From the NCBI GenBank assembly GCA_947471745.1, contig CANJKZ010000172.1:506001-570000 (forward strand): DNA of 64,000 nt, read 5' to 3'. The position numbers were made by a program, and so were the translations under genes. Source of the DNA: Closterium sp. Naga37s-1 (Eukaryota; Streptophyta; Zygnematophyceae; Desmidiales; Closteriaceae). The notes below the pieces were generated by a model, which did no database searches, had not been told where the DNA came from, and was given only the letters and a program-made list of their open reading frames with translations. Of the stretch, positions 1-11,084 are shown in pieces; position 1 is the stretch's first letter, and the number at the start of each line of letters is the position of its first letter.

Positions 1-1484
1 CTCCTCCTCCGAATCCTCCTACTCCTCTGGCTCCTCCTCCTCTCTCTCCTCCTCCATCTCGTTCCATCATGCTGCGGCTGCGCTTGAAGGGAGAGGCAGA
101 TGCGGCGAAGGCGTGTGCAGGAACATTGGACCAACCAAAGGGACTCATATCCAGACCTCCATCCCACATACCGCCATGCATCCCTCCCTCCATCTCCCCT
201 CCCATACCCATACCCATGCCCATGCCCATGCCCATGGGCATGTCAACATGTGGCTCTGCAAGCATGGTAGAGATGTCATAATCCAGCTCCAACGCCTGCT
301 CATGCGCCTGAAAGCTCTGCCCATGCGCACTAAAGCTCTGCTCGTGCGCCTGAAAGCCCTGCTCCTGCCCATGCGCACTGAAGTTCTCCACATAGGCATC
401 AACGGCTTTCAGTTGCGCCTCAAAGAGCGAGAGCGCATGCGTGTCATTGGAAGAGTGCTGTCCCTGCTCGCCTGCCGCAGATTCTCCTGCTTCTCCTCCT
501 CCTCCTCCTCCTCCTGCTGCTGCTGCTGCTGCTGCTGGTACAGGTGCTGCTGATAAGGTTGCTGGTGCTGCTTCCGATAGCGATGCAGCGGATGGGTCTC
601 CAGTCTTCTCTCTGGTGTCACCGGGAGAAAAAACAGCTGAAGGCAGCTGTGAGCTGGGTGGTGGCATGGGGGTTGAATCCTCAGCATACCCGCCTGGCTG
701 CATGGATTGGGGCAGCAGCCAGTCAGGCGGGTGATGCAGAGGATCCAAGTCCGTGCCACCACTTACAGACACATCCCGGTGACCAAGAGAAGCAGAGGCA
801 GAAGAACCACGGGCTGTGGCAGAAGCAGCGGCAGAGACAGCAGCAGATGCAGCAGTAGATGGAGCGAGAGAACGGTCATGCCCCGGGGTAAGACCATTTA
901 CAGCAGCATCGGAAACAGCAGCAGAAGGAGCAGCAGCAGCAGCAGCATCAGCATCAGCATCAGCATCAGCATCAGCAGCAGCATCAGCAGCAGCATCAGC
1001 AGCAGCATCAGCGTCATCAGCAGCGGGATTCTCCTCTTCTGCATGGCACTGCACATCATCCTGCGCGATCAGAAAATCCGGAAAATCCCCGAAATCAATC
1101 CCAAGGTCAAAGTCGTCGATATCAATACCACCCAGCTCTCCTGCTGCTCCACCCGCTGCTGCTGCCGCTGCTGCAGCGGCGGCAGAGAGTGGAGAGGTCC
1201 CGGAAAGAGGCGTGCAGCTGGAAAGAGGGCTAGTTCCGGACAGGGGTGTGTTGTTGGAGAGAGGAGTGTTGCCCGCACAAGGGGATAGCCAGATCTCTGG
1301 CTCATCCTCCTCCTCATCATCCAGCCATGTGGGGATGCCCGAGGCATGTGGTATTGCTGTAGCATCAACGCCAGGAGCGGTGGTAGTGGCACCAGCAGGA
1401 GCAGCTGCGCCAGCAGCTGGAGCATCAGCACCAGCAGCAGCAGCAGCTGCAGTCGCATGAGCAGGAACAAGTGCAGGGGCAGGC

Positions 1485-1546
<62 letters not shown>

Positions 1547-2717
1547 AGGGGTGAAATGGCGCCCCACACCACTGAAGCCACTCAACCCACTGGCGCTCTC
1601 ACCAGCCACCACCGTTGCTGCTGCTGCGCCGCCTAACATCTCCTTGCTGTTCCCAAACGAGTTGCTGCAGCGACCGCTGCTGCTGTTGCTCTTGGGACCT
1701 GTGGCAGAGAGGTCACCAGGTGCAGCAGGAGCAGGAGATGGAGGAGCAGCAGAAGCAGCAGCTGCAGCAGCAGCAGCAGGAGCAGGGGAAGGAGCCGAAG
1801 CAGGGGGGACTGGCGTGGAGTGATATGCAGGGGAAGAGGGGGATGGTAGCACATCCATCCCTGGCATATCCATGCCTTCATCGTCAGCACCATCGTTGGC
1901 ATCATCATCAGCATTATCGGCACCATCGCCATAGGCATCATAACCATCACCCAAACCTCCCTCCATCTCACCCTCCATCCCTCCCTCCATTTCTCCCTCT
2001 AATTCTCCCTCCATACCCATACTCCCTTCACACATGCTCGCATCCAGTTCCAGTCCCATTCCCATGCCCATCCCCATGCCACCCATCCCCATCCCCATCC
2101 CCATCCCCATCCCCATACCCATTCCCATACCCATACCCATCCCCATACCCATACCCATACCCACGCCCATGCCCATATCAGGAACCATGCCAGCAGCAGC
2201 AGCGGCAGCGGCAGCAGCAGGGAGAGGAGCGGACATGGCTCGAGGGGGCAGCTGCGCGGCGGGTGGGTGGGACCCCTTGTTGTATACACGGCACAGCACG
2301 AGCGAGCCCTGCATGTGGGGAGAGGGGAGAGAAGGCAGGCGCAACAGGAGGGAAATCAATATATTTCAGTCGACTGAAACGTTGTAGACATGGCATTGCA
2401 AGAGCGAGCGCAGCATGCAGGGAGAGACAGCAGACGCGACAGGGAAGGAGATGCACGCACCACGGGTCGTCGGCCGCTGCTGCTGCGCTGCTCCAAGCGA
2501 TACTCGTGCATCACCCATTCCGTCCTCCTCCCTCTCGGTGCGCGCCCTTCGTAGTACACCAACGTCTTCTTCATCCCCACCACCACCCCATCCATCTGCC
2601 CATGCCCGTGCCCGTGCCCGCGCGGAAATCCATACCCATGCCCGTGCATGTGTGCAAGTGCGTGTGCATGGGGCGGCAGCATGTGAAGGGAGCCGTAACC
2701 CTCCCCCATATAAACTG

Positions 2718-2790
<73 letters not shown>

Positions 2791-4950
2791 ATGATGGTTC
2801 AGCATCCGCGACTGGTTACCAGCGAACATGTTACGCTGGTGGGGAGCGACATAACGGCCATTGTCCACAGCCGAACCCCCTTCCATGCCTGGCATCATCC
2901 CATCCCATTCCTCCCCCTCTCCCTCCCCCTCCCCTTCCACCACCGCAGGCTCATCCAAACACGATCCAAACAACCCTCCGCTCCCCCGCCTCCCCAGCAG
3001 CGCCCGGGACAACTGCCTCCCCACACCGCCACCCATCCCCCCGCCCATCCCCGCGGCAATGGCGGCGCCGAAGACGGGGTCGCAGTGGATGGTGCGGTCG
3101 TTGCCCGTGGCCTTCCAGTAGCCGTTGGAGGTGCAGCGGTTGGTGCGGCGCGAGTGCCCGTACTTGTGGCTCCGCGTCGAGAAGAAATACCACTCGCCGT
3201 CGCCGATGCAGCATGTCACTGAGGGGGGGGGGGGGGGGGAGGGGGGGGGAGGGGAAGGGGCGCGGAGAACGGGCGCGGGGGAGGACGGGGAAGGGAGGGC
3301 GGAACGGCGGAGGGGGGGACAAGAAGGGGAGCGGATGAGTATCGAGTGGCCGTACTTGAGGCTCCGCGTGGAGAAGAAATTACCACTCGCCGTCGCCGAT
3401 GCAGCACGACACTGCCAGGAGAAGGGGGGGGGGGGGGGGGGGGGAGGGGGGGGAACGGGGGAGGAAGGGAAGGGCGGAACGGTTGAGCGTGGCAGAAAAA
3501 GGGAGCGAATGAGTATGGAGTGGCGGTACTTGTGGCTTTGTGTGGAGTGCGCAGAAGTAGCACAACTCGCCGTTGCCGATGTCGTGAAGGCAACGGGGAA
3601 GTGCGCCGGCAACGAGGAAGTGCGCCGGCAACAGGGAAGTGCGCAACGAGCCGGAAGATATCAATTCGAGTCAACTCAAGAAGCGAGGAAAGGAGCACAC
3701 GTGTACGTGCGCGGCCATGCACCGGGATACACGGAACGGGCAGCAGCAGCAAGGAAAGATCCATCCTCGTTACAGCAAAACTCACTTGGAAGCTCCCACG
3801 GTTCCATATCCAAAGCATCCAGATCCGCTATCATCGTCATCCAATCCTGCTGCTGCTGCTGTTCCGCCTTCGCCTCCCCCTGAAGCTCCCGCCTCCCCCC
3901 ATCCGCACGCATTCCCGCGTCGCGCCTCGCCCCAGCGGCGGCGGCTGCCCGCCGTCCCGCGTGGACCGGCGGGTTAGACGGCATCACCCCAAGGGAATCG
4001 TCGGCGAGGCGCGCGCGCGGCACGAGATAATGCGCCACGAGCTCCTCGTCCGTAGGCTTGAAGCGGAACCCAGGCGGAAGCGGCGGAAGCGTCTGCGCTT
4101 CCATTCCCTGCTCTGCGGCCGCCGGCGGCGGCTCGTCCCCGTGCGCCCCCCCCGCGGGGTTGAGATGGACCTTGTCTGCGCCGGTGGTAGTGGCCGCGGC
4201 GGCAGCAGCCGCGGATGCCGCCATCTTCGCCGCGGCTACAGCGGCAGCAGCCGCCGCAGCAGACGCCAGCACAGGCTTACGGGGAAGCTTATTATCCCCT
4301 CCGCCGGGGGCGGCGCGGGTCGCGCCTCCGGGCATGAAGCCTTGCGCCGGCTGTCCCCCTCCCGCGCTTTGCTGCTCCGCCTCTTCTGCAGCGCGGGAAT
4401 CTTCCGCGGATAACTTCCGCTCAGGCGCAGCCCCTGCGGCGAACACGCGCGCGCTGCCCGCGCACCCAACGGTTGCGCCCTGGCGGAAGCCGCCGGCGGG
4501 CTCCTTAGCGCGCTTCTTGAGCATGAGGCGGCTGGAGAGGTGGCGCGCGTAGCCGTTGATGCCGGAGGGGGCGGCGGACGCGGGCGGCTGACCGTTCTGG
4601 GTCTGGCCTGGCCCGTGGTTTGCCCCCCCGACCTGCGCCGACCCGTGGTTGTTATTCTGGTGCACGTACGCGCGTGACATGGCGCCTGAGGGGCGGGACG
4701 CCGAGTGATAATGCTGCTGCTGCGCCGGCTGATGCGGCCGGGCGAGAGGGTTAGGTGGAGAAGCGTTGGGGTGCGACTGACGAGTCGTACGAATCTTCGG
4801 ACCACCAAGCTGATGCTGCTGATGATTATCCTCCTCCTGTTGCTGCTGCTGCTGCTGCTGCTGCTCTGCGTTGTGCTCGCGGCGAAAGGTTGAGCCGCCG
4901 CAGAGAAACATCTTGGATCGACGTGTCCGCGTTAGAGTGTTCCACGACAC
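1..4950 (-). CDS. NAC-domain transcription factor, 3 exons, 3' end beyond the window
   Basis: Plant-specific NAC DNA-binding protein, expected to act in the nucleus. Exons read 4950..3786, 3218..2461 and 2308..1; both introns are GT-AG and the phases join (phase 1, then phase 0). NAC subdomain A ([19 protein letters not shown], residues about 291-309) and B ([15 protein letters not shown], about 374-388) are in exon 1. C ([20 protein letters not shown]) and D ([26 protein letters not shown]) are in exon 2. E ([12 protein letters not shown]) opens exon 3. Odd points: a 290-residue N-terminal extension, about 45 residues between A and B, and about 165 residues with His and Gln runs between C and D, where the family normally has short loops. 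Exon 3 stays open for 769 codons to the edge and is rich in Gly-Met, Asp-Ala and Ala-Pro repeats and acidic segments (for example [19 protein letters not shown]), which suggest an activation domain. At least 1,410 residues in all. The start is uncertain; a second ATG lies at 4911. The NAC assignment is firm, the biological role unknown. Confidence 0.85.
2379..2420 (-). repeat. Decayed copy of NAC exon 3 start in intron 2
   Basis: Within the 152-base intron 2 (2460..2309), the stretch reading GCTCGCTCTTGCAATGCC and continuing to TACAAC closely matches the real exon 3 start (GCTCGCTCGTGCTGTGCC to TACAAC). It is preceded by a similar pyrimidine tract. It breaks the conserved VLCRVYN motif and is not expected to be used. 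Confidence 0.6.
2717..2795 (-). repeat. CAG/CAC codon run inside the NAC domain
   Basis: A long run of CAG (read as CTG/CTGCTG on the + strand), preceded in the reading direction by His codons, encodes about five His and more than twenty Gln. It falls between NAC subdomains C and D, inside what should be a compact DNA-binding fold. Such runs are length-unstable, so alleles may differ. Confidence 0.85.
3343..3620 (-). repeat. Two decayed copies of NAC exon 2 start in intron 1
   Basis: Intron 1 (3785..3219) contains two extra copies of the first 70 or so bases of exon 2. The nearer one (3411..3343) keeps a polypyrimidine tract, a CAG acceptor and the GCATCGGCGACGGCGAGTGG start, but has a one-base insertion that would give a stop right after the conserved EW. 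The farther one (about 3591..3518) is more diverged. Each copy is followed by the same G/C-rich spacer, so the unit is a tandem repeat of about 170-190 bp whose last member is the functional exon. The repeat is visible directly in the sequence; the duplication mechanism is inferred. Confidence 0.85.
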
Positions 4951-6962
4951 ACAAGGAAAGAAGAATTCAGTCGGTAAAGAGATGCCACTCTACAACGAGG
5001 TTTCAGCGATCTTGACTGAGTTTGCGACGGTAGACACGGAATGAAGCTTCCCGCGCTAAGCGACGCGACGCGAAGGTCTTTTTCTTCCCGTTGCGCTTCG
5101 TATTGCTCTATAAAACGACGCTATTTCCGCAAAGTCGACGAGGTAATGCGGATGAATCAACAAAGGCTTCGAGGAAGATTCGAGGAAGAGTCGGCGATTG
5201 CGTTGTTCAACAGAAGAAAAACGTCCAGGTGATATCGATGAAACGCACAGAAACACAAAATCACAAAAACACTGGTTATCCAGGTGTTCGACGATGATTA
5301 TCGTTGCGTAGTGTAGCGCTCCAAGTTCGAATGCAGGAATTAGCTTGAGAGAAGAGAGGAGCTAGAGAGGAGCTAAAGGTCAGAGGAGGCGAGATAAGAG
5401 ACTAGATCCTAGAGTGCGATGGGAGAATGGAGACGGAGAACGAGGATCGACCAAACGTCAACTCTAGGCTAATATGAAACTGCCGCTTGAGCAAGAGATG
5501 CGAGGGGGAGGAGGACAAACATCGGAATGGAACCGGGAGGCAAGTCAGGGGGTAACTGTGGGAGCACAGTGTGCAGCATTTGGTTGGGGGAACGAGTAGT
5601 GCGGAGGAGAGGGGAAAGGGAGAGAGAGTGGGGGGAAGGGTTGGGGCGGGGGGTATGGGAGAGGGAGAGTGGGGCGGAAGAAGTGAGGGGGGAATGGTCC
5701 GGGGTGATGGTGGGGAGAGGAAGGAGGGAGGGTGTGCGTGTGCGGTGCTGTTGTAATCGAATGCTTCGGTGGGAACAAATTCTTCGCAACAACGAGGTGG
5801 AGGGGGTGCGGTGGTGTGGTCAAACTCTTCGCAACAAATCCTTCGCAACAAGTTACGGGGTGTGTGTGACTCGGCTAGCGGTTTTCTGATGAGCGCACGC
5901 GGAAGGGCTGTGGGGAAGGGAAAGTGGAAAGCAAGAGATTTGTGCAACAAGTCTGAGACGAATCTGCGATGCGCATAATTTTTTTCCGGACTGCATCCAA
6001 GGAAGCATACCGGTCAGGATATAACCTTCTCTTTTTGTTTCAGTATTGAAACTTTTACAAACTCAATTAAGTAACCTGTTGGGTGTGAAACCAGCACACG
6101 TTCTGAGTCTTTTGTGCGAAACACTTCAATTGTTTCTGATTGACTCCCGCCTTTATGACGGCTTGGTGGCGCCAAAGATATCCTGTCGCGCAGCCAAGGT
6201 TGGTCCAACCAATAAAACGGAGAGGGGTCACTGTCGAAAGCTGGTTGGTGAACAAAAGGGAAAATGTTCACCACATCCAGTGGCAGTAAAGCCGGGAAGC
6301 CAAGAACAAACGTTTCGACGGAAACAGTGAAATAAATCATCTTTGCCGATGCAGGGTTTTGATTTCATGTGACGGAATTTTTGTCAGAAAATGTCCCACG
6401 GATGCGGAATTCGATTCCTCGACCCCAAAACTCCATTTTCTTTCTGACCCGCTGCAACGCAGTCTTCACGCACCACCACAACCAACACCCCGATCCACAC
6501 GCTACCCAGGCAATTTCGCAATCCCGCGCTGTGTCCCCATTGGCTAGGGTGCATCAAACTCTTCCCAGCAAGAGATATATCAATTCCTAGAACTTTCTTA
6601 GATTCATCGGACGGTCAATACTCATGCCGTAAGCTGAAATGAACAATCCACGGTTCAAAATCACGAGTACAAATGATCGGACTCCAAGCACGTCGACGTT
6701 GACTTATATTGACTAACCGATGCTTGTCGAACTGACGGGTGACCCTTGCCTAACTGGAAACGGAGTCGCCCACAATCGAGGTATTATACAGTGGCAACAT
6801 GTAAGAAAAACATAGGTGGTACTCATCTTTCTAGACAAATTCACAGCGAATAAAACTTACAGGTTGGACGTGTTATGCAGGCCACTGATTCCTGTGTTAC
6901 GCACGAGGTTGAACAGCCACGCCGGCGTGCCTAGCACTGGGCTAATGAAACGGCATTGCACA
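4951..6962. other. Intergenic region between NAC gene and element E
   Basis: No gene that I can support. The NAC promoter should lie in the first part, reading leftwards from about 4950, but I see no convincing core element. At 5783-5851 the 11-mer CTTCGCAACAA occurs three times. 5600-5750 is strongly purine-biased on the + strand. The remaining short open frames look like chance. Confidence 0.5.
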
Positions 6963-7090
6963 TGTTAAAACGAGAACTGAACATAAACCTCTTATAATAT
7001 TACAAGAGAGGGTCGATCAGCATACATCTTGAGTACGAACCTAACCTAACCTATGAGTACAACTAAAAAACACAAGTGTGCAGTTTGACA
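6963..7090 (-). repeat. 3' LTR of element E
   Basis: On the - strand it starts TGTCAAAC directly after a purine-rich tract, as in elements F/G and B, and is about 128 bp, matching the 129-bp LTR of G. It starts with TG and ends with CA. The left edge is inferred from length and the terminal dinucleotide. Confidence 0.55.
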
Positions 7091-7376
7091 CACCCACTAG
7101 GCTAAGTAAGGGGCAGTGCTGAGAAGACAAGAAACAACTAAAGGTGGCACCACCAGTCGAGGCACTGGAGTAAAATACCAGAAGGACAATCAACGAGAAT
7201 AGCAAGGCGTATCAGGTCAACTCAGGGCATTAGTACTAGCCAAACCTCTGAGAAACACAACCACAAGGCCATACATTGAGTATATATAGACCAGAAACAA
7301 TGCACAACATTAAAAAAAATCTACTAAGGACCTGCTGTGGTAAGGCCAAGCTGCATGCAGAGCCGCTGATGACCAC

Positions 7377-7720
7377 GTGCGCTAGATTGCATTAGTGAAG
7401 ATATCAATGGTGTTGGCCTCGGAGGCCAAGTGTACTACGCGTGCATGAAAACGCTGCTGCAACTCGTGCAGTAGAAAGTACTGCAGCTGGATGTGCTTTG
7501 CTTTGCTTTCCAATCTTGGTTCCTGTAACAGGAGGATCATGGCCATGTTATCAGCGAACATGGCTGGGGCAGAGCTAGGCGGCTCGCCCAAGTCAGTCAG
7601 CAAGAACCTCGGCCAGCGAGGCTCCTGCGCAGCCATAGCACCAGCATAAATCTCTGTCTCAAAGCTAGACGAAGCTACCGACGACGAGCGAGTCGGCCTC
7701 CACGAGACAACTCCGTAGCC
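7377..7720 (-). pseudogene. Copia RNase H fragment (element E)
   Basis: The frame 7636..7382 encodes MAAQEPRWPRFLLTDLGE, a VDNK-like segment (FADNMAMILL), RLESKAKHIQLQYFLLHEL and ASEANTIDIFTNAI. These correspond to the end of the copia RNase H domain, as seen intact in elements B and F. It is a remnant; the catalytic region further upstream is broken. Confidence 0.75.
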
Positions 7721-8062
7721 AAGACTGCAGCAGTAGATCTGAGAGGATCAGAGAGTCTCGACGTCGTTTGCCCACGATGCGTCAGGGTGCCCGGTGAGTG
7801 CAGCATGGCTGTCGTCCTCCATGCACAAGCATCAGGCCGGATGTATTAGCCAAATAGCGGCCGACCAGTGCACGGGTCGGTGTCTCCCAGTTGAAACAAT
7901 GACTCTCAAGCAAGGATGCTGAGATGATATGCAAGGTCTGGATGCGTGCAAGTTATCTGGTACATGATGCGCCCCACCAGCTCTGCGTACGGACCACTGG
8001 GCTCGTCAGAGACAAAAGCCGAGAGCTTATGGTGATGCTCGTGTAGGCTGCCCTGGAGAAAG

Positions 8063-8671
8063 TGTCAGTAGATCTGCACTGTGGATGCCCGATTGATCCT
8101 AGGGGGGTTACAGGCGCGTTTGCCTGGGGGGTTATGGGCGCACTCTGACCCGCTACTTAAAAAGCCCTTCTATCCCAATGGTCTAGTGACTGGGATTCTG
8201 ACACGTTGTCAGAGAGGTCTCGGGTTCGAATCCCGGTGTATGCACATGTAGGCCGTTGCCGCTGTGCTCAGTCCTGGGCCTCCCAGTGTGGGGGGGTGTC
8301 AGTAGATCTGCACTGTGGATGCCCGATTGATCCTAGGGGGGTTACAGGCGCGTTTGCCTGGGGGGTTATGGGCGCACTCTGACCCGCTACTTAACAAGCC
8401 CTTCTATCCCAATGGTCTAGTGACTGGGATTCTGACACGTTGTCAGAGAGGTCTCGGGTTCGAATCCCGGTGTATGCACATGTAGGCCGTTGCCGCTGTG
8501 CTCAGTCCTGGGCCTCCCAGTGTGGGGGGGTGTCAGTAGATCTGCACTGTGGATGCCCGATTGATCCTAGGGGGGTTACAGGCGCGTTTGCCTGGGGGGT
8601 TATGGGCGCACTCTGACCCGCTACTTAACAAGCCCTTTTATCCCAATGGTCTAGTGGTTGGGATTCTGACA
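8063..8671. mobile_element. Tandem mini-LTR (TRIM-like) array with tRNA-like pol III boxes
   Basis: Three direct repeats of exactly 141 bp (8063-8203, 8297-8437, 8531-8671), each starting TGTCAG and ending CTGACA, are separated by two identical 93-bp spacers (8204-8296, 8438-8530). The spacers end in a G-rich tract like a polypurine tract, and just inside each repeat is TTGTCAGAGAGG, which resembles the TGGTATCAGAGC primer-binding site of the neighbouring copia elements. The array interrupts element E's RT and is flanked by GAAAG (8058-8062 and 8672-8676); the flanking match can be extended to AGAAAGT. TG..CA ends, a 5-bp duplication and the layout fit an LTR-spacer-LTR-spacer-LTR array of a terminal-repeat retrotransposon in miniature. 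An alternative is a tandem tRNA-derived SINE. Repeats are almost identical, so the array is young. Confidence 0.75.
8172..8244 (+). other. tRNA-like segment (A box and B box) in the mini-LTR array
   Basis: TGGTCTAGTGACTGG (8179-8193) fits a tRNA D-arm/A box and GGTTCGAATCC (8223-8233) a perfect B box, at normal tRNA spacing; the T stem pairs. The D arm resembles tRNA-Glu. The 5' and 3' flanks do not form an acceptor stem, so this is not a functional tRNA gene. It straddles the end of the 141-bp repeat, so the A box is in the LTR and the B box in the spacer. A second complete copy lies 234 bp downstream; the third is cut after the A box. Confidence 0.75.
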
Positions 8672-8679
8672 GAAAGTCA

Positions 8680-9130
8680 GTGGAGAAGTCCGGTGAGTGG
8701 AGCTCGTAGTCACGCTGTGCAGCAATGTGCCGCAACACCCGAAAAATTGTAATATTCGGGGTGGGGGAGAAGGTATGGAAGAAGTCAACCCCCTCTCTCT
8801 GACTGAAGCCTCTTGCCAGACAGTGCACCTTGAAGCCATGCGACACTCCTTGTGGCTGCTACACGTTGAAGATTCACATGTCATCGAGAACGTTCACCCC
8901 AGAAGGTGGAAATACGTCGACGTAGGTGCTTGTGGACCTCCAAGATGCCATCTCTGCGTCCATAGCTACTATGCACTAAGAGGCGTCCCGAGATAGCCTC
9001 AGCGTAGGTGCGAAGAGTCGGGGTGTCAAGAGCATCCGTGTCAATCTCATAGGCTAGCAGCATGGCACAGAGGTGAGGAGTAGCGGTCGCAAGGAAAGCC
9101 AGTGCCCAGGAAACGTGGTCGTGACACACA
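8680..9130 (-). pseudogene. Copia reverse transcriptase fragment (element E)
   Basis: Frames 9129..8881 and 8846..8625 give LRTYAEAISG, then SHGFKVHCLARGFSQREGVDFFHTF and YELHSPDFSTDFL. These align with the N-terminal half of the RT in element B (SYAEAIAG, KARYVARGFSQREGVDFFQTF, YELHCLDFSTAFL). Several frameshifts. The rest of the RT continues at 7,700-8,062 on the far side of the mini-LTR insertion, without an open frame. Confidence 0.7.
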
Positions 9131-9149
9131 GGTCATGAAGAGGACCCAC

Positions 9150-9533
9150 ACCAACCAAGTTCCTGGAGAATGATGGGATATGCAGACACGTTAGGGAGCC
9201 AAAGAAGACTGCCAGGATCGGGAGTGTGTTGGAGCTGTGCGCAACGGCCGGGCCCGAGGAGGGGTCGGCCAGTGCGGCTGCAATATGTGCACGAAGAGGT
9301 GCGAGGCTCGTGTGGTTGCGGAAGAAATACTGAGAGGCGCCGGAGTCGAGTGTAAAAGTCAGCGACGCGTAAGCAGTGGTCGCACATATGCTAGCAATAG
9401 CAGAAGATCCTACACACGCACCAGCTACTGATGCTACACAAGATGCACAAGAATAATAGTGTCCAACAACACTAAAGTCAGATGCATACAAAACAGTAGC
9501 TACGTCAACCATGTGCATAATAAACACATTCAC
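9150..9533 (-). pseudogene. Copia aspartic protease fragment (element E)
   Basis: Contains TFTLDSGASQYFFRNHTSLAPL, the DSGA active-site motif of copia proteases, followed by LHIPSFSRNLVGVGPLHD as in the same family elsewhere in the window. It runs almost directly into RT sequence, showing loss of the integrase region. Confidence 0.75.
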
Positions 9534-10690
9534 GCCCCGGCGGAGAAGCGCAGACGGGGAGTAGCACCCCGGATGGGCACCGTGTGCTCAAAGCGGCCGC
9601 GGTAGAGGTCAGTGAGGTGGCCAAAGCATTGCTCTCCAGAGTGATCATGACATACGCAGACAAAGCTGCGGCATGGAACAATTTGTAGCTGGTACTGGCA
9701 ATGCCCAGCATGAGGGCCATGCAACGCCTAGCTGGCAGGCCCAACACCGCGGCCGGTGCTCCTCGGGCCAACAAGACCCCACTGCTGCTGCGAGACCCAC
9801 TGCCAAACTGCTGAGGGTGCTGCTGCTGCGGTGGAAGAGTCACCACGCACCCCCACACCTCCTCCGGCCATACCCTCGAAACCAATACCTCCTTCAGCAC
9901 CTCCTGGACCAGCACCCCCGGCGTCAACACCCTCCGACAGACCAGCACCTCCACCTCCTCCACCCCTTCCACTCTGACGAGGACCCCTGCCGCGGTGCCG
10001 CCCACCAGAGGCAGCAACGGTTGCGACCTCCGCCGTAGTAGCGGGCTCAGCAATAGCAACACAGAGCACATCCCTCAACTTGCGTACGAGGAGGTGGCAA
10101 TGGCACGAAGGCGAGTCTCAAAGGGAACGAGGGAGGTGGATCGCGAGGAGGTACAGGGTGATATACATGGGGGGCGGGTGCTCAGCAACGATTCGAGTCG
10201 TGCAAGCCGCATGAAAGCTAGCGTCAAGCCAACGCAGGTGCGTAACAAGGTTAACGAAGATGTTGAAGAAAAGGGAGATTAAGAAGGAAGGGGAGAAGGT
10301 GGTGGCCTAAAGTAGAGAGCCACAACAGCGTCAAAAGACTCCTTTGCCGTCTCCACCTGGCGAAAGTGCTCCAGCTCGGCCTGCGGGAGGAGGTTACTGA
10401 TAGCAAGGCGCGCGGAAGCGTCGCACGCCTCCCAGTGCTTGCGCTCTATTTGTACTTGCATGGTGTCACCAGCAAGATCGCTGTACTTGCATGGCGTCAG
10501 CAGCAAGATTGGGAGGATGCGGTGGGGGTGGGAGCTCACTTGATACGCGGTCGTACAGAGGATGTCACGCTGTAGCTGGCTCCGCAGATAGAGCTTAACT
10601 TCGAGCAGCTACTCAGCGAAGGCGATCAGACGCCACTCCACATCGAACCGCAAGATTGGGGCACTCACCATAACAGCTGACAGCAGGGGC
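9530..10690 (-). pseudogene. Copia gag fragment (element E)
   Basis: Frame 10539..10279 has RLAISNLLPQAELEHFRQ followed by TAKESFDAVVALYF, matching the intact gag of element G (RLAVRNHLPLDERAHFGQ, TAKELYDTVVTHYS). Upstream, around 10,673-10,600, an N-terminal gag segment is interrupted by a TAG where the family has Trp. Downstream is a Gly-rich tail (10078..9728) like that of G. Confidence 0.7.
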
Positions 10691-11084
10691 ACATCTGCAG
10701 CAGGAGGAAACGACCACAGGGGGAGGAGGAGAGAGGCAACAAGAAATCCTTGATGCAGCAATGAGGAGGAGGCTAAGGGAGGGGCGGGAGATTTAAGGCG
10801 GCTTCAATACCCTCGCAGCCTCGGCTGCCAATCCCGCCACCCCCGCTCCACCCCCCCCTCAAGCGTCCGCCGTGGCATGGCGCGACAGAAAGGAGGGTGG
10901 GGAGCGGGCTAGAGTGGGGGCGCTGGCGGCCATTGCTGCTACGGGTGCTGGCGACCGTCCCTGGCGACCTTGGATCGTTTGAGACTGTCTCTGACCTGGT
11001 CACTCACATGCGTTCCCTCGACACTCGCTACCGTGCTGCCTGTACCGACGCTCAGCTTCTCCTCGCCCCTGGCAGCATCGCAGT

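Larger units (their letters stand above)
6963..10760 (-). mobile_element. Element E: degenerate Ty1/copia remnant
   Basis: Reads leftwards. Gag remnants lie at about 10,690-9,530, a protease remnant next, then reverse transcriptase and RNase H fragments down to 7,377, and a 128-bp LTR at 6963-7090. Integrase and the linker are missing: the protease runs almost straight into the start of the RT, so a deletion of roughly 2.5 kb is inferred by comparison with elements B and G. A mini-LTR array interrupts the RT at 8063-8671. I could not find a 5' LTR or target-site duplication. Same family as B, F and G. Confidence 0.75.

Noticed and set aside
816..1460. + strand Ala-rich open frame
   Set aside because: Antisense shadow of NAC exon 3.
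1615..2718. Long + strand open frame (367 codons)
   Set aside because: Antisense to the NAC gene; openness is caused by triplet repeats and the protein is low complexity.
5402..5950. - strand open frame of 182 codons
   Set aside because: Pro/Ser-rich by base composition, no conserved features, no splice context.
8172..8244. A functional tRNA gene
   Set aside because: A and B boxes and T stem fit, but the 5' and 3' flanks cannot pair as an acceptor stem, and the segment is part of a mobile tandem repeat.
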